Source: Adiantum capillus-veneris | Lineage: Eukaryota; Streptophyta; Polypodiopsida; Polypodiales; Pteridaceae | Assembly (NCBI GenBank): GCA_014529385.2 | Contig: CM043958.1 | Coordinates: 92,812,741-92,876,740, forward strand | Length of the DNA stretch: 64,000 nt | Reading direction: 5' to 3' | Part shown: positions 1-10,374 of the stretch, piece after piece | Layout: every line of letters begins with the position of its first letter | How positions within the stretch are numbered: position 1 is the first letter of the stretch | Translations under genes and position numbers: made by a program | The notes under the pieces: generated by a model | What the model was told of the DNA's origin: nothing | The model's input: only the letters and a program-made list of their open reading frames with translations | Database searches by the model: none

Positions 1-139
1 AGAGCTCTTTTGCCTTTCTTGCATTGGCCTTTTCCGCATCAACATCCTCTTCATCAACTTTTCCCACCACCCTTCGGGGATTCATTTCGGCTTCCACCCT
101 CTCACCAACCCCTTTGCACTTATCACCCAACCTAGCACT

Positions 140-1790
140 TTGAATCCCTCTTCTTCCTCTAAAAAAACCCTCTTCAGCATGGAAGAATTTCAAGGACTCA
201 CGGCAACCCTCCCTGTGGAGGAATCCGATTTCTCCCCTCCCTCCTTGAAAGGTGCCAAAAGCTATGGTGCACTCAGCGGCCTTACCTTCAAAGGGGAGTG
301 CTCCCCAATCCTCCCCCCATTGCTCCTTTCTTTTTTGGTGCTTTTTCCTCCTCGTTCGTCACTACCCACTCCCCTTTTTGCTCCAACGACTCTTCCCTTA
401 ATCTTATCCCCCCCACTTCCCCCCCCCCCCACTCTCCCTACCTTCACTAAGCCTCAAGAGTTTGACAAAATTTTATCGTGTTCCCTACAAGATTTCAAGA
501 CTATTAATTAGAAGTTTTCTAAAGACAAATCTCACCTCCAAAACCTCCGTGCTAACACTAAAGCCCCTAGTAGCCTTTGCATGAAACCACCACGCCTTGT
601 TTTGGAAGACTCCAATGCCCAAGCCCTTCTCAATGCCAAGTTTGTTAGCCTTAACATACAATACCAACTTGATTGCTCTGTCATTTATATACAAGCCAAA
701 GCTCTACTTGTAGACAAACTCCAAAAATGTATTGACTTCTTCCATGATGTGGTAGAAGAATGTTTAAAGGATCTTGTCAAAAAACACTCACCCATATCCT
801 TCCCTAGAGAAACACGAAGCATGGGCCAAACAACTTGATTTGTGGAAAATTTATTCTCTCTTGGAGTTAGACTCTTTTGTACAAAACTCCATCTTACAAG
901 CACATTTGACTACCTCCATTGAAGCATTGGCTCACAGTGCAAAAAAGAGATCCCCAAGAGAACCTCTTTGCCAAAGCAATGGCATTACCCAAAGAATACA
1001 TAGTGAATGAGCTTGTTCAACATGAGGTCACCACTCAAATGAGAAAACTCTTCTCCCAAAAGACACCTTTGAACAAATATACAACCCTTCCTCTAAAAAC
1101 CCTTTGCTTTCAATAACTCCTCTCCTTCACAACTTCCATCTTCCCTTGCTAAAACCTTTGGAAAATATCATTGCCAACCTTTCAAAAAACCTAAAAATGC
1201 CGCCTCCTCTCCCTCACCCTCCATCACCTTGCTTGGTAAAACCCCCCTCTCTGTGGGCCTTCTTCCCCCACACATTCCTCATTTGCTCAAATCTCCCAAA
1301 TATCCCCTTAATACCCTTCCATGTTCTAGCCACCCCTCTCCCACCCTTTTTCCCCTTCCCCCTAATCCTCCCCATCTCCCTTCCAACTTTCCTAAAAGAC
1401 CCAAATATTCAAAAAACCTACAATGGAGGAGAAAGTAGGTGTTGAGCACCCTACTTCGTGGGTCCATTTGCTCTTCTCTAGACCCCCCCCTTTCTTCACT
1501 TCTTTGGACCCCTCCTCCGTTTTCAACAACTAACCTCCCCACTACACCCCACAATCTACTCCTTCCCCTTATGGTGTTGTTAAAAGAAGATTCAAGTTTT
1601 GGCTTCCTCTTACTAACCCTTCTCTTTTAAGATTATAATTCTAGGAAATCAATCGATATATGAGTTAGAAAACAAGGTCACAACCAAGCTTGCCACAACC
1701 TTTCTAATCGTGCTCTCTCTCATTGTCAAAATAAGCTTCTTAGTTTAGGCCTTAAGTATATCCCTCCCCTCCTATTCTCTCCTCTTTGTT
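140..1790 (+). pseudogene. Penelope-like ORF, N-terminal region (broken)
   Basis: Several open stretches in different frames (140-511, 581-838, 774-1010, 1104-1445) follow one another on the + strand. They appear to be pieces of one decayed N-terminal region upstream of the reverse transcriptase. The product is rich in Ser, Leu and Pro. A helical, charged segment at 581-838 contains a long run with Asp, Lys and Glu (AKALLVDKLQKCIDFF). At about 1720-1765 another frame reads LLSLGLKYIPP, resembling the conserved LL-x-x-GL-x-F-x-P motif that precedes the catalytic core in Penelope-like elements. Many stops and frameshifts make it non-functional. Exact joins between the frames are uncertain. Confidence 0.55.
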
Positions 1791-3360
1791 ACACGCTTTT
1801 TTTCTAGCTTGGAAAGAAGCTACCAACTCAAGCTCTTTTTTAAAGAAGTCACCCCACCCTCAACTCCCTTCTCCCTCCCCAATGCCTCTTAGTACCCCCT
1901 TGCTCCCTCGCTTAACGTCAAAAATGTTTTCTTTGCAACTAAACACCCTTTGGAAAACCTCCCCCTCTTCTTCTCACTTCTCGCACCCTTTCTTTCTAAA
2001 GAAAGCCCTCCTTTCCTTAAAAAACAATCCTTCCATTATCATTAATCCAGTTGTGAAAAAAATTTAGGAGCCATCATCTTATCCAAATCCTAGTATGTAG
2101 AGGAAGCCTCTAAACATCTACTAGATTCCTCTACCTACACCCCCATCGCTTTAGCTCCCCTCTCCTTTTTCTCTTCTCTTCTCTCCTCCATTCTTGCCAA
2201 TTGTTCTCTTCTTTCTTCTAAGGACCGGGATTTCATCCTTAGGCCTCCTTCTTCTGAACCCATGCCTTGTCCCATTAATTTTGCTTCCTAAAATCCACAA
2301 ACCCTCTTCAGTAGGACGCCCCATTTTCTCTTACAAGGAATATGTTCTCGAACATGATTCTCTTTGGTTCCACATCCAGCTTCTCCCTATCCTTCTTACA
2401 AAGAAGAAACACCTTAAGGACTCTTTTTCACTAGTCAATAATATCTCCTCTCTTGTCTTTGCTTCCAGTATCCTTCTCTTCACCTTTGATGTTAAGTCAT
2501 TATACCCTAGAATTCCCATTCAAGAAGGTTTGTTTGCCCTCTCTCACTCTATCCAACACAATTTTCCCTCCCCCAAAATGAGTCTCATCCTCTCCTTGGC
2601 CTCTCTTGTCCTTAACCACCACTACATCTCCTTCCAAGGGAATTGTTGGCACCAAATTAAAGGTACTACCATGGGTTCTAATTTTGTTTTCGTCTATGCT
2701 TTCCTCTTTCTTTTGTCACTTAGAGGATAGTATCAAACTTCCCTCCCACCCCTCTCTCCTCTATTTTAAAAGATTCATTGACGAGCCTTTGGCATTTGGC
2801 ATGGATCCCTTCTAGATCTTGAAAAAAGCCTCAAGCTTTATGGATCACCACTCCAAAATCATATCAAAATTTCTCCTGTCATTTCTTACATAGAAGTTTC
2901 CATCCTTGACATTCATTCCTTCAAAGAACCCTCCTTTTCTCGTTTAGAGATTCTCGAGTCTCACTGCTGCTATCAAAAAAGTCTTAGCTCTTACAACTAC
3001 ATTCCCTGGCAATCTTGGCACCCCACCCACCAAAAGGTCGTTTTTATCAGTTCTAAACTTGAAAGATATCTCATAAGAGAGAGCTCTTTGGAGGGCTTCC
3101 TTGCCATTCGTGCCCTTTTCCTCCAAAAGCTTAGAGCAAGAGGATACCCCCAAGCTCTTCTTCAAACATGTTTTTCCCTTATCTCTTAGAAAGACAGAGA
3201 CTCTCTCTTAATTAAGAAACCCAAAACTAAACACTCCCTCTTTGTGGTCAAAAATCATTTTTCACCCTTTACTCTCGCAACCTTAATCTCTCTCCTACCT
3301 TGATTAAATCTCTCACGCTCCAGCTTGACACCACACCGGAAACCCCTCTATCCTCCTCTT
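1786..3360 (+). pseudogene. Penelope-like reverse transcriptase, decayed
   Basis: This reverse transcriptase would copy its own RNA onto a free DNA end. The longest open piece (2194-2730) carries LLPKIHKPSSVGRPIFSYK, then LFTFDVKSLYPRIPIQEGL with the first catalytic Asp in FDVKS, and ISFQGNCWHQIKGTTMGSN. The palm motif that should read FIDD is FIDE here (about 2776), so a catalytic Asp is lost. Downstream, pieces match the thumb of copy 2 (WHPTHQK and RARGYPQALLQTC near 3010-3170) but are cut by stops. The coding region ends near 3360 without a GIY-YIG nuclease. Copy 2 at 22208-23630 is the better preserved version. Confidence 0.75.
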
Positions 3361-3431
3361 AGTCCTCACTTTGTATCCACCTTGGGTTTGTAACCCTCAT
3401 TTATAACCCCCCACTCCTTGCAAAAGAATAA

Positions 3432-3485
3432 ACACTACTGATGAGCTTTATATAGCAAAATGCGTTTAGTGCTAATTCATTGTCT
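3432..3485 (+). ncRNA. Decayed hammerhead-like motif in the PLE 3' region
   Basis: CTGATGAG (3438-3445) is followed by a short hairpin (GCTTTATATAGC). The GAAA box expected next has become CAAAA at 3456-3460. The same block in the second PLE keeps CGAAAC. Hammerhead ribozymes are known in Penelope-like elements, so this is read as a mutated copy. Helix I is not convincing. Confidence 0.3.
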
Positions 3486-3564
3486 TCCCCACCGCCCCCC
3501 CAACAAAAAACCATATTTCTCTCTTCTCACCATTTTTTTAGTTCTTGTGAGTATTGCTCACTTA

Positions 3565-3791
3565 TGTTAGAATTAGGGTTGCAGAGAAATGCACACATCT
3601 TGGAGAAGACGAAGGAAGCTCAAGGCACACAATAGAGAGTGTGTTACTTAGTGTGCAATGGAAAGATAGATAGCCCTAGAGTGATGGGCGTATATACAAT
3701 GCTCGGGGGAAAACACCTCCTAAAGAGGGAAAAAATGCCCCGGCGGTCCTAGTGTGTTCACACACATCACTACCACATGTATATGGTAACA
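3565..3791 (-). repeat. Copia-1 3' LTR
   Basis: On the - strand it starts TGTTACC and ends CTAACA, the usual TG...CA termini, and is 227 bp long. It matches 8477-8703 and 9928-10153 almost base for base. A TATA-like GTATATAC lies inside at about 3690 on the - strand. Confidence 0.9.
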
Positions 3792-3802
3792 TATCCCCCT
3801 GG
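3792..3802 (-). other. Polypurine tract of Copia-1
   Basis: Read on the - strand this is CGCCAGGGGGATA directly before the 3' LTR. That is the position and composition expected for the plus-strand primer. Confidence 0.75.
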
Positions 3803-3865
3803 CGTGACGCAGTGAACGAGAGCTGGCACATGAGTAAAGGGAAGTGCCATGCCCTGAGGACATGA

Positions 3866-5401
3866 TCAGTACACAAAGGGGAGTGAGCCCAAAGCTTTGC
3901 GGAAAGCTTCAAGCTTCTCACGAGACAATGCCTTTGTGAAAAGATCTGCAAGGTTGTCATGTGTTGGCACATAAGGCAAGCTGATCTCTCCTGCTGAGAG
4001 CCTCTCCCCGACATAGTGGTAATGCACCTCAATGTGCTTTGTGCGAGCATGAAAAACTGGGTTCCTCGCAACTGCCAATGCGCTCTGACTCAGAGTGTAG
4101 GTGTCCTGTCCAACACCCAAATCATCCATAAGGCGTCTGAGCCATACACACTCAACCGTAGCTGTGAAGACTGCCCTGTACTCAGCCTCACAACTTAAGT
4201 GGCCACAGTAGGTTGCTTCTTGCTCAACCATGATATACATGAACTGCCAAGCATGAAACAAAAACCACTTGTGGACACTCTCACGTCAAAACAACCAGCC
4301 CAATCTGAGTCCGAAAAAGCATGTAAGTGTAGCAACAATGATCCCCCCTTGGGATAAAACAAGCCAAGATGTAAAGTGCCACTAAGGTAGCGAAAAATCC
4401 TCTTGACAGCCTGCCAATGCTTAGACCTTGGTCTATGCATAAATCTGTTGGCCAATGAGACTGCAAACTAAATATCTGGCCTCGTGTTGCATACATAAAT
4501 GAGGCAGCCAACAGCAGTTTGGTAAAGAGTGACATCAGCAGGATCGCCAGCATCATGTAGACTCAACTTCAAACCTGTTTCCATGGGAGTGGCAATAGTT
4601 TTGCAATCCTCAAGTCCAAACTTACAAAGCAATGTCTCTATGTAACTTTTTTGACACAAGGCAATACCACCATCACACTGCTTAAACTGTATACGCAAGT
4701 AATGATGCAACAACTCCAAATCTTTCATCTTGAAAGTAGCATTCAAATCGGCCTTAAATTCAGCAATGTGTCTCTCATTTGGTCCATTGATTAGCAAATC
4801 ATCGTCATAAAGAACCACAATGAGAAGTACATCACCCTCACGCTTTACATACAATGTGCTCTCTGTTGGACTGTTACAAAAGCCTCATTTGACCAAATGA
4901 GTGTCAGCTTTCTCATACCAAGCACGAGGAGATTGCTTCAACCCATAGAAATCCTTCTTGCAATTTGCACACTTTGTCCTCTTGTCCTTTTATGACAACA
5001 CCGCGAGGCTGTGTTACATAAACTTCCTCAAATATGTCACCATTCAAGAAAGCAGTAACAATGTCTGATTGATGTACATCCCAACCAAAATGAGCTGCCA
5101 ATGCACATAGAAAATGCACACTAGTCATACGACAAGTGGGAGCAAAGGTCTCTTTATAATCTATGCATTTTTTATGTGCATAACCCTTTGCAACAAGTTG
5201 AGCCTTATGGCGATCGATCTCACCATCCGGCGGCTTGCGTTTCAACTTGTAAACCCACTTCGTACTATTGGCCTTTTTGCCAGGAGGCAAATCACATAAA
5301 GCCCATGTGTCATTTTCTATGAGTGCATCATATTCTGATTGCATGGCAGCCATCCAATTTTCTGAATTCTGTGCTTCATCAAAAGACAGAGGCTCCTCAA
5401 C
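3866..5401 (-). pseudogene. Copia-1 reverse transcriptase and RNase H, broken
   Basis: This is the C-terminal half of a Ty1/Copia polyprotein. The N-terminal part (in the open stretch 4913-6085) carries ENDTWALCDLPPGKK, KWVYKLKRKPDG-like sequence and HQSDIVTAFLNGD. The stretch 4468-4854 holds the active-site region as LYDDDLLING where copies normally have YVDD, so one position is altered. Pieces at 4195-4455 and 3866-4261 give the connection and RNase H: DSDWAG, SCEAEYRA and the terminal TKHIEVHYHYV. The catalytic region normally reading CDSQSA is TLSQSA, losing an Asp. Stops or frameshifts near 4860-4910 and 4455-4470 separate the pieces. The polyprotein ends at 3866, about 75 bp before the polypurine tract. 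Confidence 0.85.
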
Positions 5402-6432
5402 ATCATGTAAGCTAGACACAGCCAAAGCATAACAATCTGATGCATAAGATGCATGGCGAGATCCTGAACGAGTACGACTAGACAAAGGTGCATCCAATTT
5501 ACTGTCACGCAAAGTGTGCACCATCCATTTTGGCATACCTCTAGCGTACTCATCTTCAGCCCTTTCCTCATCAAGTACATCATGTACATCTGCATCACTA
5601 ATAGAATGATCTATAACATTTTCAGAAACCCCCATAGGGTGTACATTTTCCTCATTGAAACTTGTATTTTCACCATTGAAAAGAGGCCACAAAGTGTCAT
5701 AAATGTCCCGTGATCTTACATTACTGTCTCTAGTACATGACAGCAAGGGCTGAACAGAATCTTCCACAAACACTACATCCCGTGAAACCAAAATACGTCT
5801 TGTTTGTGGATGATACAACTTGTAACCTTTGCTTTCAGCACTATAACCAACAAAAATACATTTGACAGCCTTATCATCTAATTTTCTGCGCTGTGTTTGT
5901 GGCACCAAAGCATATGCCAAACAGCCAAAAACATGCAGGTGCTCAATAGAATGCTTTCTATCATGCCATGCTTCATATGGAGTAATAGACTGCAAAGATT
6001 TCGTAGGACACCTGTTTAGTATATAAGTGGCACACATGATGGCCTCAAGCCAAAAAGAATGCGGCAAAGCTTGACTTTTGACCATACATCATGCCATTTT
6101 CATAAGTGACCTGTTTTTCCTCTCAGCAACACCATTTTTCTGAGGTGTATAAGGTAATGTACATTGGTGTTTTATCCCACGACTAGCCAAAAATGCATTG
6201 AATTCATGAGACATATACTCCCCCCTCGATCGGAACGGAGGGTGCTCATAGTACATTTCCAGACATTTTCAGCCATATCCAGAAATTGTTTGAAGCACAT
6301 AAAAACTTCGGACTTCGCTTTAAGCGGAAATACCCATGCATGCCTGGAGTAATCATCAATGAAAGTCACAAAGTAAAGGTAATTGCCCAAGGACGGAGTT
6401 TGAATGGGCCCACAAACATCACTATGCACAAG
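5402..6432 (-). pseudogene. Copia-1 integrase, broken
   Basis: Integrase would insert the cDNA into the chromosome. The core begins HSDVCGPIQTPSLGNYLYF, then FIDDYSRHAWVF (6172-6429). It continues after a disruption near 6090-6170 with PHSFWLEAIMCATYILNRCPT and ITPYEAWHDRK in the 4913-6085 stretch. The region around the second catalytic Asp reads LRSDRGGS where LRSDNGGE is typical, and the frame breaks just after it. A C-terminal GYSAESKGYKLYHP block matches the copia integrase tail. A variable acidic linker of about 100 residues leads into reverse transcriptase. Confidence 0.85.
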
Positions 6433-8114
6433 CTACAACCTACATGTGGCCCGAACTGAACCATCCTTTGGAAACTTAGAACGCTGCATCTTACCCAAAA
6501 TACAGCCTTCACAAACATGTTTGACAGGTGCTTCAAGAGGCGGCAAAGAAGCAACCATATCAGATTTTTGCAAACGCAGCAAACTGGTAAAATTCACATG
6601 ACCAAAACGTGCATGCCAAAGTTTTGCATCTAAAATAGCCCTTGAATCTGCAACAGCATTCGCAAAATTTTGTCCACACTTGTCATACAAAGTGAGCTTA
6701 TACAGCCCACGGCAGAAAAGGCCAGATGCAACAATTTCATCACCAAAACTGAGATCATGAACTGTACATCTGTCATCCACAAATTTGACTACAAGTTCAA
6801 GTCTAGCAAGTGCAGATACAGATAAGAGATTCTTCTTGATTCCAGGTACATAAAGTGCATCAACAAGTGTGAAGGAACTGCCATTTGCAGCAGTAAGCAC
6901 AATCTTTCCAACTCCCTGAACCGGATAAGAGGCATTGTTTGCACAAGTGATTGAATTCCCATGAGGGACAGACTCGAGAGAGGTGAACAATTCACGATGT
7001 GAGGTAACGTGCTTTGTAGCACCACTGTCGAAATACCACACATGTGAATCTGCAGCAACTGACAAGCATGCATCATGGACAGCAGGATTGTAAGTGCACT
7101 CTGCACTAAAAGCCCATTCTACATCAACATCAGCATCACACTCTCCTTCCACAGAAGACTCAACAATGGCTGCATTTGTAGTGGAACCACCCTCTTTCTT
7201 CTTAGCCTCTTTGGCCTTCAAATTAAGACACTGCTTGATCAAGTGATCATTAGCTTTACAATAAGGGAAACACATCTTCTTTTTGCCCTTATCAACAGAA
7301 TTGCCAGACGAAGTGCTACCAGCAGAAGCATTAGGAATAGAAGTTTTGCCACTCACAGCAAAACCATAAGAAGTGGCTGCATTGCTGTTACCACCCTTTC
7401 TTTGAGAAGCAATAAAAGCCTGTTCAACTGCACACTGTCTAGTCCTGTTTTTTCTAGAAAGTGACTCTTGCAACAACAATGTGCATAATGCATCAAACTT
7501 GACAACTTCTGGATTTCCTTGGGTCATAAGTCTCCAAGTACTAGCAAAATTCTGGTAAGAATCTGGTAAGCCATCAAGAATAGTTTGCACAAGGGAACTG
7601 TCTGAAATAACTTCACTTGCAGAAATAAGTTGCTCATTGATATCCTTGGCACTAGCAAGGAAAGTGTCCATATCATCTTCCTCATGCATAATCTTTGACT
7701 CCAGCTCTTTAGGCAGCAAAGCAATTTTAGCCTCATTGCGACTTGCATAAAGACCAACCAATATATCCCAAGCTTGTTTTGTAGATTTTGTTGAATGGAT
7801 GTGAGGAACAATGGTGCGCTTCACAGACAATGCAATCAATGCATGAGCCTGCCCATCCTTTACATTCCAACGAGCTTGTTCTACCGTAGGCAAAACAACT
7901 CTAATAGCAGCAATCCTTGCAGCGAGACCTGCAACATCCTCAACGTCACCTACGTCCTCAGCCAGGACGTACATTAATGCCTTGCACAATGTTCCAGATG
8001 CCCTTTGACACAAGAACATGTTGCATCATATAAGCCCACATAGGGTATTTGTCCCCATCCAACCTGTCCTCAGCAGCAAACATCTTGATCACATCTGTGT
8101 TGTTGTCAGCCATG
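6433..8114 (-). pseudogene. Copia-1 Gag, protease and pre-integrase region, one frameshift near the start
   Basis: Gag starts at the ATG at 8114 (MADNNTDVIKMFAAEDRLDG, then YPMWAYMMQHVLVSKG). It shifts frame near 7960-8000 into the long open stretch 6433-8019. The Gag core runs through KQAWDILVGLYASRNEAK. The zinc knuckle is damaged: it reads CFPYCKANDHLIKQC, whereas the tandem copy at 8704 has the spacing C-x2-C-x4-H. Protease has an intact catalytic triad in YFDSGATKHV. The pre-integrase block LWHARFGHVNF and CEGCILGKM follows, and the frame ends at 6433 where integrase should continue. A broken but recent-looking polyprotein. Confidence 0.88.
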
Positions 8115-8460
8115 GTAAATGTTGCACCTGATGTGAAAAATGCCCGAAAATAGGAGAAACAGAGCAGGAACAACACGTGCTATATAGCAAAAACCGTAGA
8201 AGACTATGAGGCACCTGTTATGCAGAAAACGGCACTGACAAAATTTTTGCATAAAATGACAAAATAGCTTGTGCAGTACTGCTTGTAGTGGAAACGGAGG
8301 CCAAAATGAGCCCGAATCAAAAATTTGAGCAGAGTCAGCTTTACGAGGTCGCCCGAAAACTTGTGTCGACCTGCGAACGCTTGCCAAATCTCATTGAAAT
8401 CGGAGAAAGTGAGCACGCGTGTGCTGGAGCAGCTGGCGACTGAACCCGGGAGGACGCAAC

Positions 8461-8474
8461 CTGCTTTGATACCA
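8461..8474 (-). other. Primer binding site of Copia-1 (initiator-tRNA-Met type)
   Basis: On the - strand TGGTATCAAAGCAG lies 2 bases inside the 5' LTR. It differs by one base from the usual TGGTATCAGAGC that pairs with the 3' end of initiator tRNA-Met. Confidence 0.85.
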
Positions 8475-8476
8475 AT

Positions 8477-8703
8477 TGTTGAAATTAGGGTTGCAAAGAA
8501 ACGCACACAGCTTGGAGAAGACGAAGGAATCTCAAGGCACACAATAAAGAGTGTGTTACGTAGTGTGCAATGGAAAGATAGATAGCCCTAGAGTGATGGG
8601 CGTATATACAATGCTCGGGGGGAAAAACCTCCTAAAGAGGGAAAAAATGCCCCGGCGGTCCTAGTGTGTTCACACACATCACTACCACATGTTTATGGTA
8701 ACA
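8477..8703 (-). repeat. Copia-1 5' LTR, also the outer LTR of the tandem segment
   Basis: This copy is 227 bp and near-identical to 3565-3791. A TATA-like GTATATAC lies at 8602-8609 on the - strand. Its outer end abuts gag sequence at 8704 with no polypurine tract between, unlike the 3' LTR at 3791/3792. Confidence 0.9.
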
Positions 8704-9577
8704 GTGATCATTAGCTTTACAATAATGGCAACGCATCTTCTTTTTGCCCTTATCACCATAATTTTCCAGACGAATTGCTTCCAGTAGAAGCATTAGGAAC
8801 AAAAGTTTTGCCACACGCAACAGAACCATAAGAAGTGGTTGCATTGCTGTTACCACCCTTTCTTTGAGAAGCAATAAAAGCATGTTCAACTGCACGCTAT
8901 CTAGTCCTTTTTTTCTGGAAAGTGACTCTTGCAACAGCAATGTGCATAATGCATCAGACTTGACAACTTCTGGATTTCCTTGGGTCATAAGTCTCCAAGT
9001 ACTAGCAAAAGTCTGGTAAGAATCTAGTAAGGCATCAAGAACAGTCTGCACAAGGGAACTGTTTGAAATGACTTCACTTGCAGAAATAAGTTGCTAATTG
9101 ATATCCTTGACACCAGTAAGAGAAGTGTCCATATCATCTTCCTCATGCATAATCTTCAACTCCAGCTCCTTATGCAGCAAAGAAATTTTAGCCTCACTGC
9201 GGCTTGCATAAAGACCTGCTAGAATATCCCAAGCCTGTTTTGTATATTTTGTTGAACGGATGTGAGGAACAATGGTGCGCTTCACACAATACAATCAATG
9301 CATGAGTCTGTGCATCCTTTACATCCAACGAGCTTGTTCTGTCTCGTAGGCAAAACAACTCTAATAGAAGCAATCCTTGCAGCAAGACCTGCAACATCCT
9401 GAACATCGCCTACATCCTCAGAACCAGGACGTACATCAATGCCCTGCACAATATTCCAGGCATCCTTTGACACAAGAACGTGTTGCATCATATAAGCCCA
9501 CATAGGGTAATTGTCCCCATCCAACCTGTCCTCAGCAGAGCAAACATCTTGAAGACATCTGTGTTGTTGTTAGCCAT
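8704..9577 (-). pseudogene. Copia-1 Gag N-terminal fragment in the tandem segment
   Basis: It repeats the gag 5' region of Copia-1. Gag begins at the ATG at 9577 (MANNNTDV, then YPMWAYMMQHVLVSKDAW) and runs toward 8704 in several frames because of small indels near 9295, 9340 and 8900. The knuckle appears as CHYCKANDH, preserving the Cys that Copia-1 lost. The sequence then stops exactly against the LTR at 8703. Protease, integrase and reverse transcriptase are absent, so it cannot move by itself. Confidence 0.85.
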
Positions 9578-9910
9578 GGTAAATGATATACTTGATGTGA
9601 AAACTGCCCAAAAATAGGAGAAACGGAGCGGGAACAACACCATGTTCTATAGCACAAACCGTAGAAGACTAAAAGGCACTTGTTATGTAGAAAACGGTAC
9701 TAACAGAAATTCTGCACAAAATGAAGAAATCGCCTATGCAATGGAAACGGAGGCCAAAATGAGCCCGAATCAAAAATCTGAGCTGCAAACCTGTACGAGA
9801 TTTCCCAAAAATTTTGTTGACCTATGAACGCTTGCCAAAGCTCACTGAAATCGGAGAAAGTGAGCACGCGTGTGTTGGAGCAACTGGCGACTAAGGCCGG
9901 GAGGACGTAA

Positions 9911-9925
9911 CCTGCTCTGATACCA
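9911..9925 (-). other. Primer binding site of the tandem gag+LTR segment
   Basis: On the - strand TGGTATCAGAGCAGG is the canonical initiator-tRNA-Met primer site, 2 bases from the LTR. Confidence 0.85.
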
Positions 9926-9927
9926 AT

Positions 9928-10153
9928 TGTTGGAATTAGGGTTGTAGAGAAAGGCACACAGCTTCGAGAAGACGAAGGAAGCTCAAGGCACACAACAGAG
10001 AGTGTGTTACTTAGTGTGCAATGGAAATATAGATAGCCCTAGAGTGATGGGCGTATATACAATGCTCGGGGAGAAAAACCTCCTAAAGAGGGGAAAAATG
10101 CCCCGGCGGTCCTAGTGTGTTCACACACATCACTACCACATGTATATGGTAAC
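9928..10153 (-). repeat. Third Copia-1 LTR, outer end of the cluster
   Basis: It is near-identical to the other two LTRs. The right end reads GGTAAC then ttaaac, so the last base or bases of the usual GGTAACA are missing. Family-C sequence follows directly. Confidence 0.88.
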
Positions 10154-10374
10154 TTAAACTTTTTACAATGCATTGGTTTTGGTTTTAGAGCTGAATTTTT
10201 TTAGGTTTCCTAATCCCAAACTTTTAGGGTACCCCAAGACCAATTTACAGAGACCAAAGGATCACAAAGACCTAACTTTTGAGAGACACCGGTGGGGGAA
10301 AAAAGGGATAAGTTGCATTAAGCCAAAGTGGGTTTGTCAAAGACTATCTTCAGAGTTTTGAGTGAGCCTTTATT

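Larger units (their letters stand above)
1..3564 (+). mobile_element. Penelope-like retroelement, copy 1 (5' end outside window)
   Basis: The + strand is strongly pyrimidine-rich and encodes, in broken frames, the order of blocks seen in Penelope-like reverse transcriptases: an N-terminal helical region, a PKIHKP block, FDVKSLYPRIP, a GTTMGSN block and a thumb ending in RARGYPQALL. The stretch from about 1909 onward aligns with the second copy at 22094-23832, with scattered substitutions and indels. The element ends at about 3564, where a Copia LTR begins. In the second copy the sequence after the same point continues uninterrupted, so the Copia cluster was inserted at the 3' junction. No GIY-YIG endonuclease motif follows the thumb in about 200 bases. 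Its 5' boundary is not in view. Confidence 0.8.
3565..10153 (-). mobile_element. Copia-1 cluster: one Ty1/Copia element plus a tandem gag+LTR segment, three LTRs
   Basis: Three copies of one LTR of about 227 bp lie in the same orientation at 3565-3791, 8477-8703 and 9928-10153. The first two bound a full-length element on the - strand in the order gag, protease, integrase, reverse transcriptase, RNase H. The segment 8704-10153 repeats 7243-8703: the 5' part of gag, the primer site and the LTR. The cluster interrupts a junction that is continuous at 23810-23860, where PLE runs straight into family-C sequence. The left flank ends in actta and the right flank reads ttaaac after a slightly shortened LTR end. 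A 3-5-bp target duplication is therefore possible but not clean. Confidence 0.85.

Noticed and set aside
262-447. Gly/Arg-rich open frame on the - strand inside PLE copy 1
   Set aside because: It is the antisense of a Pro/Ser/Leu-rich coding strand. Its content follows from the pyrimidine-rich + strand.
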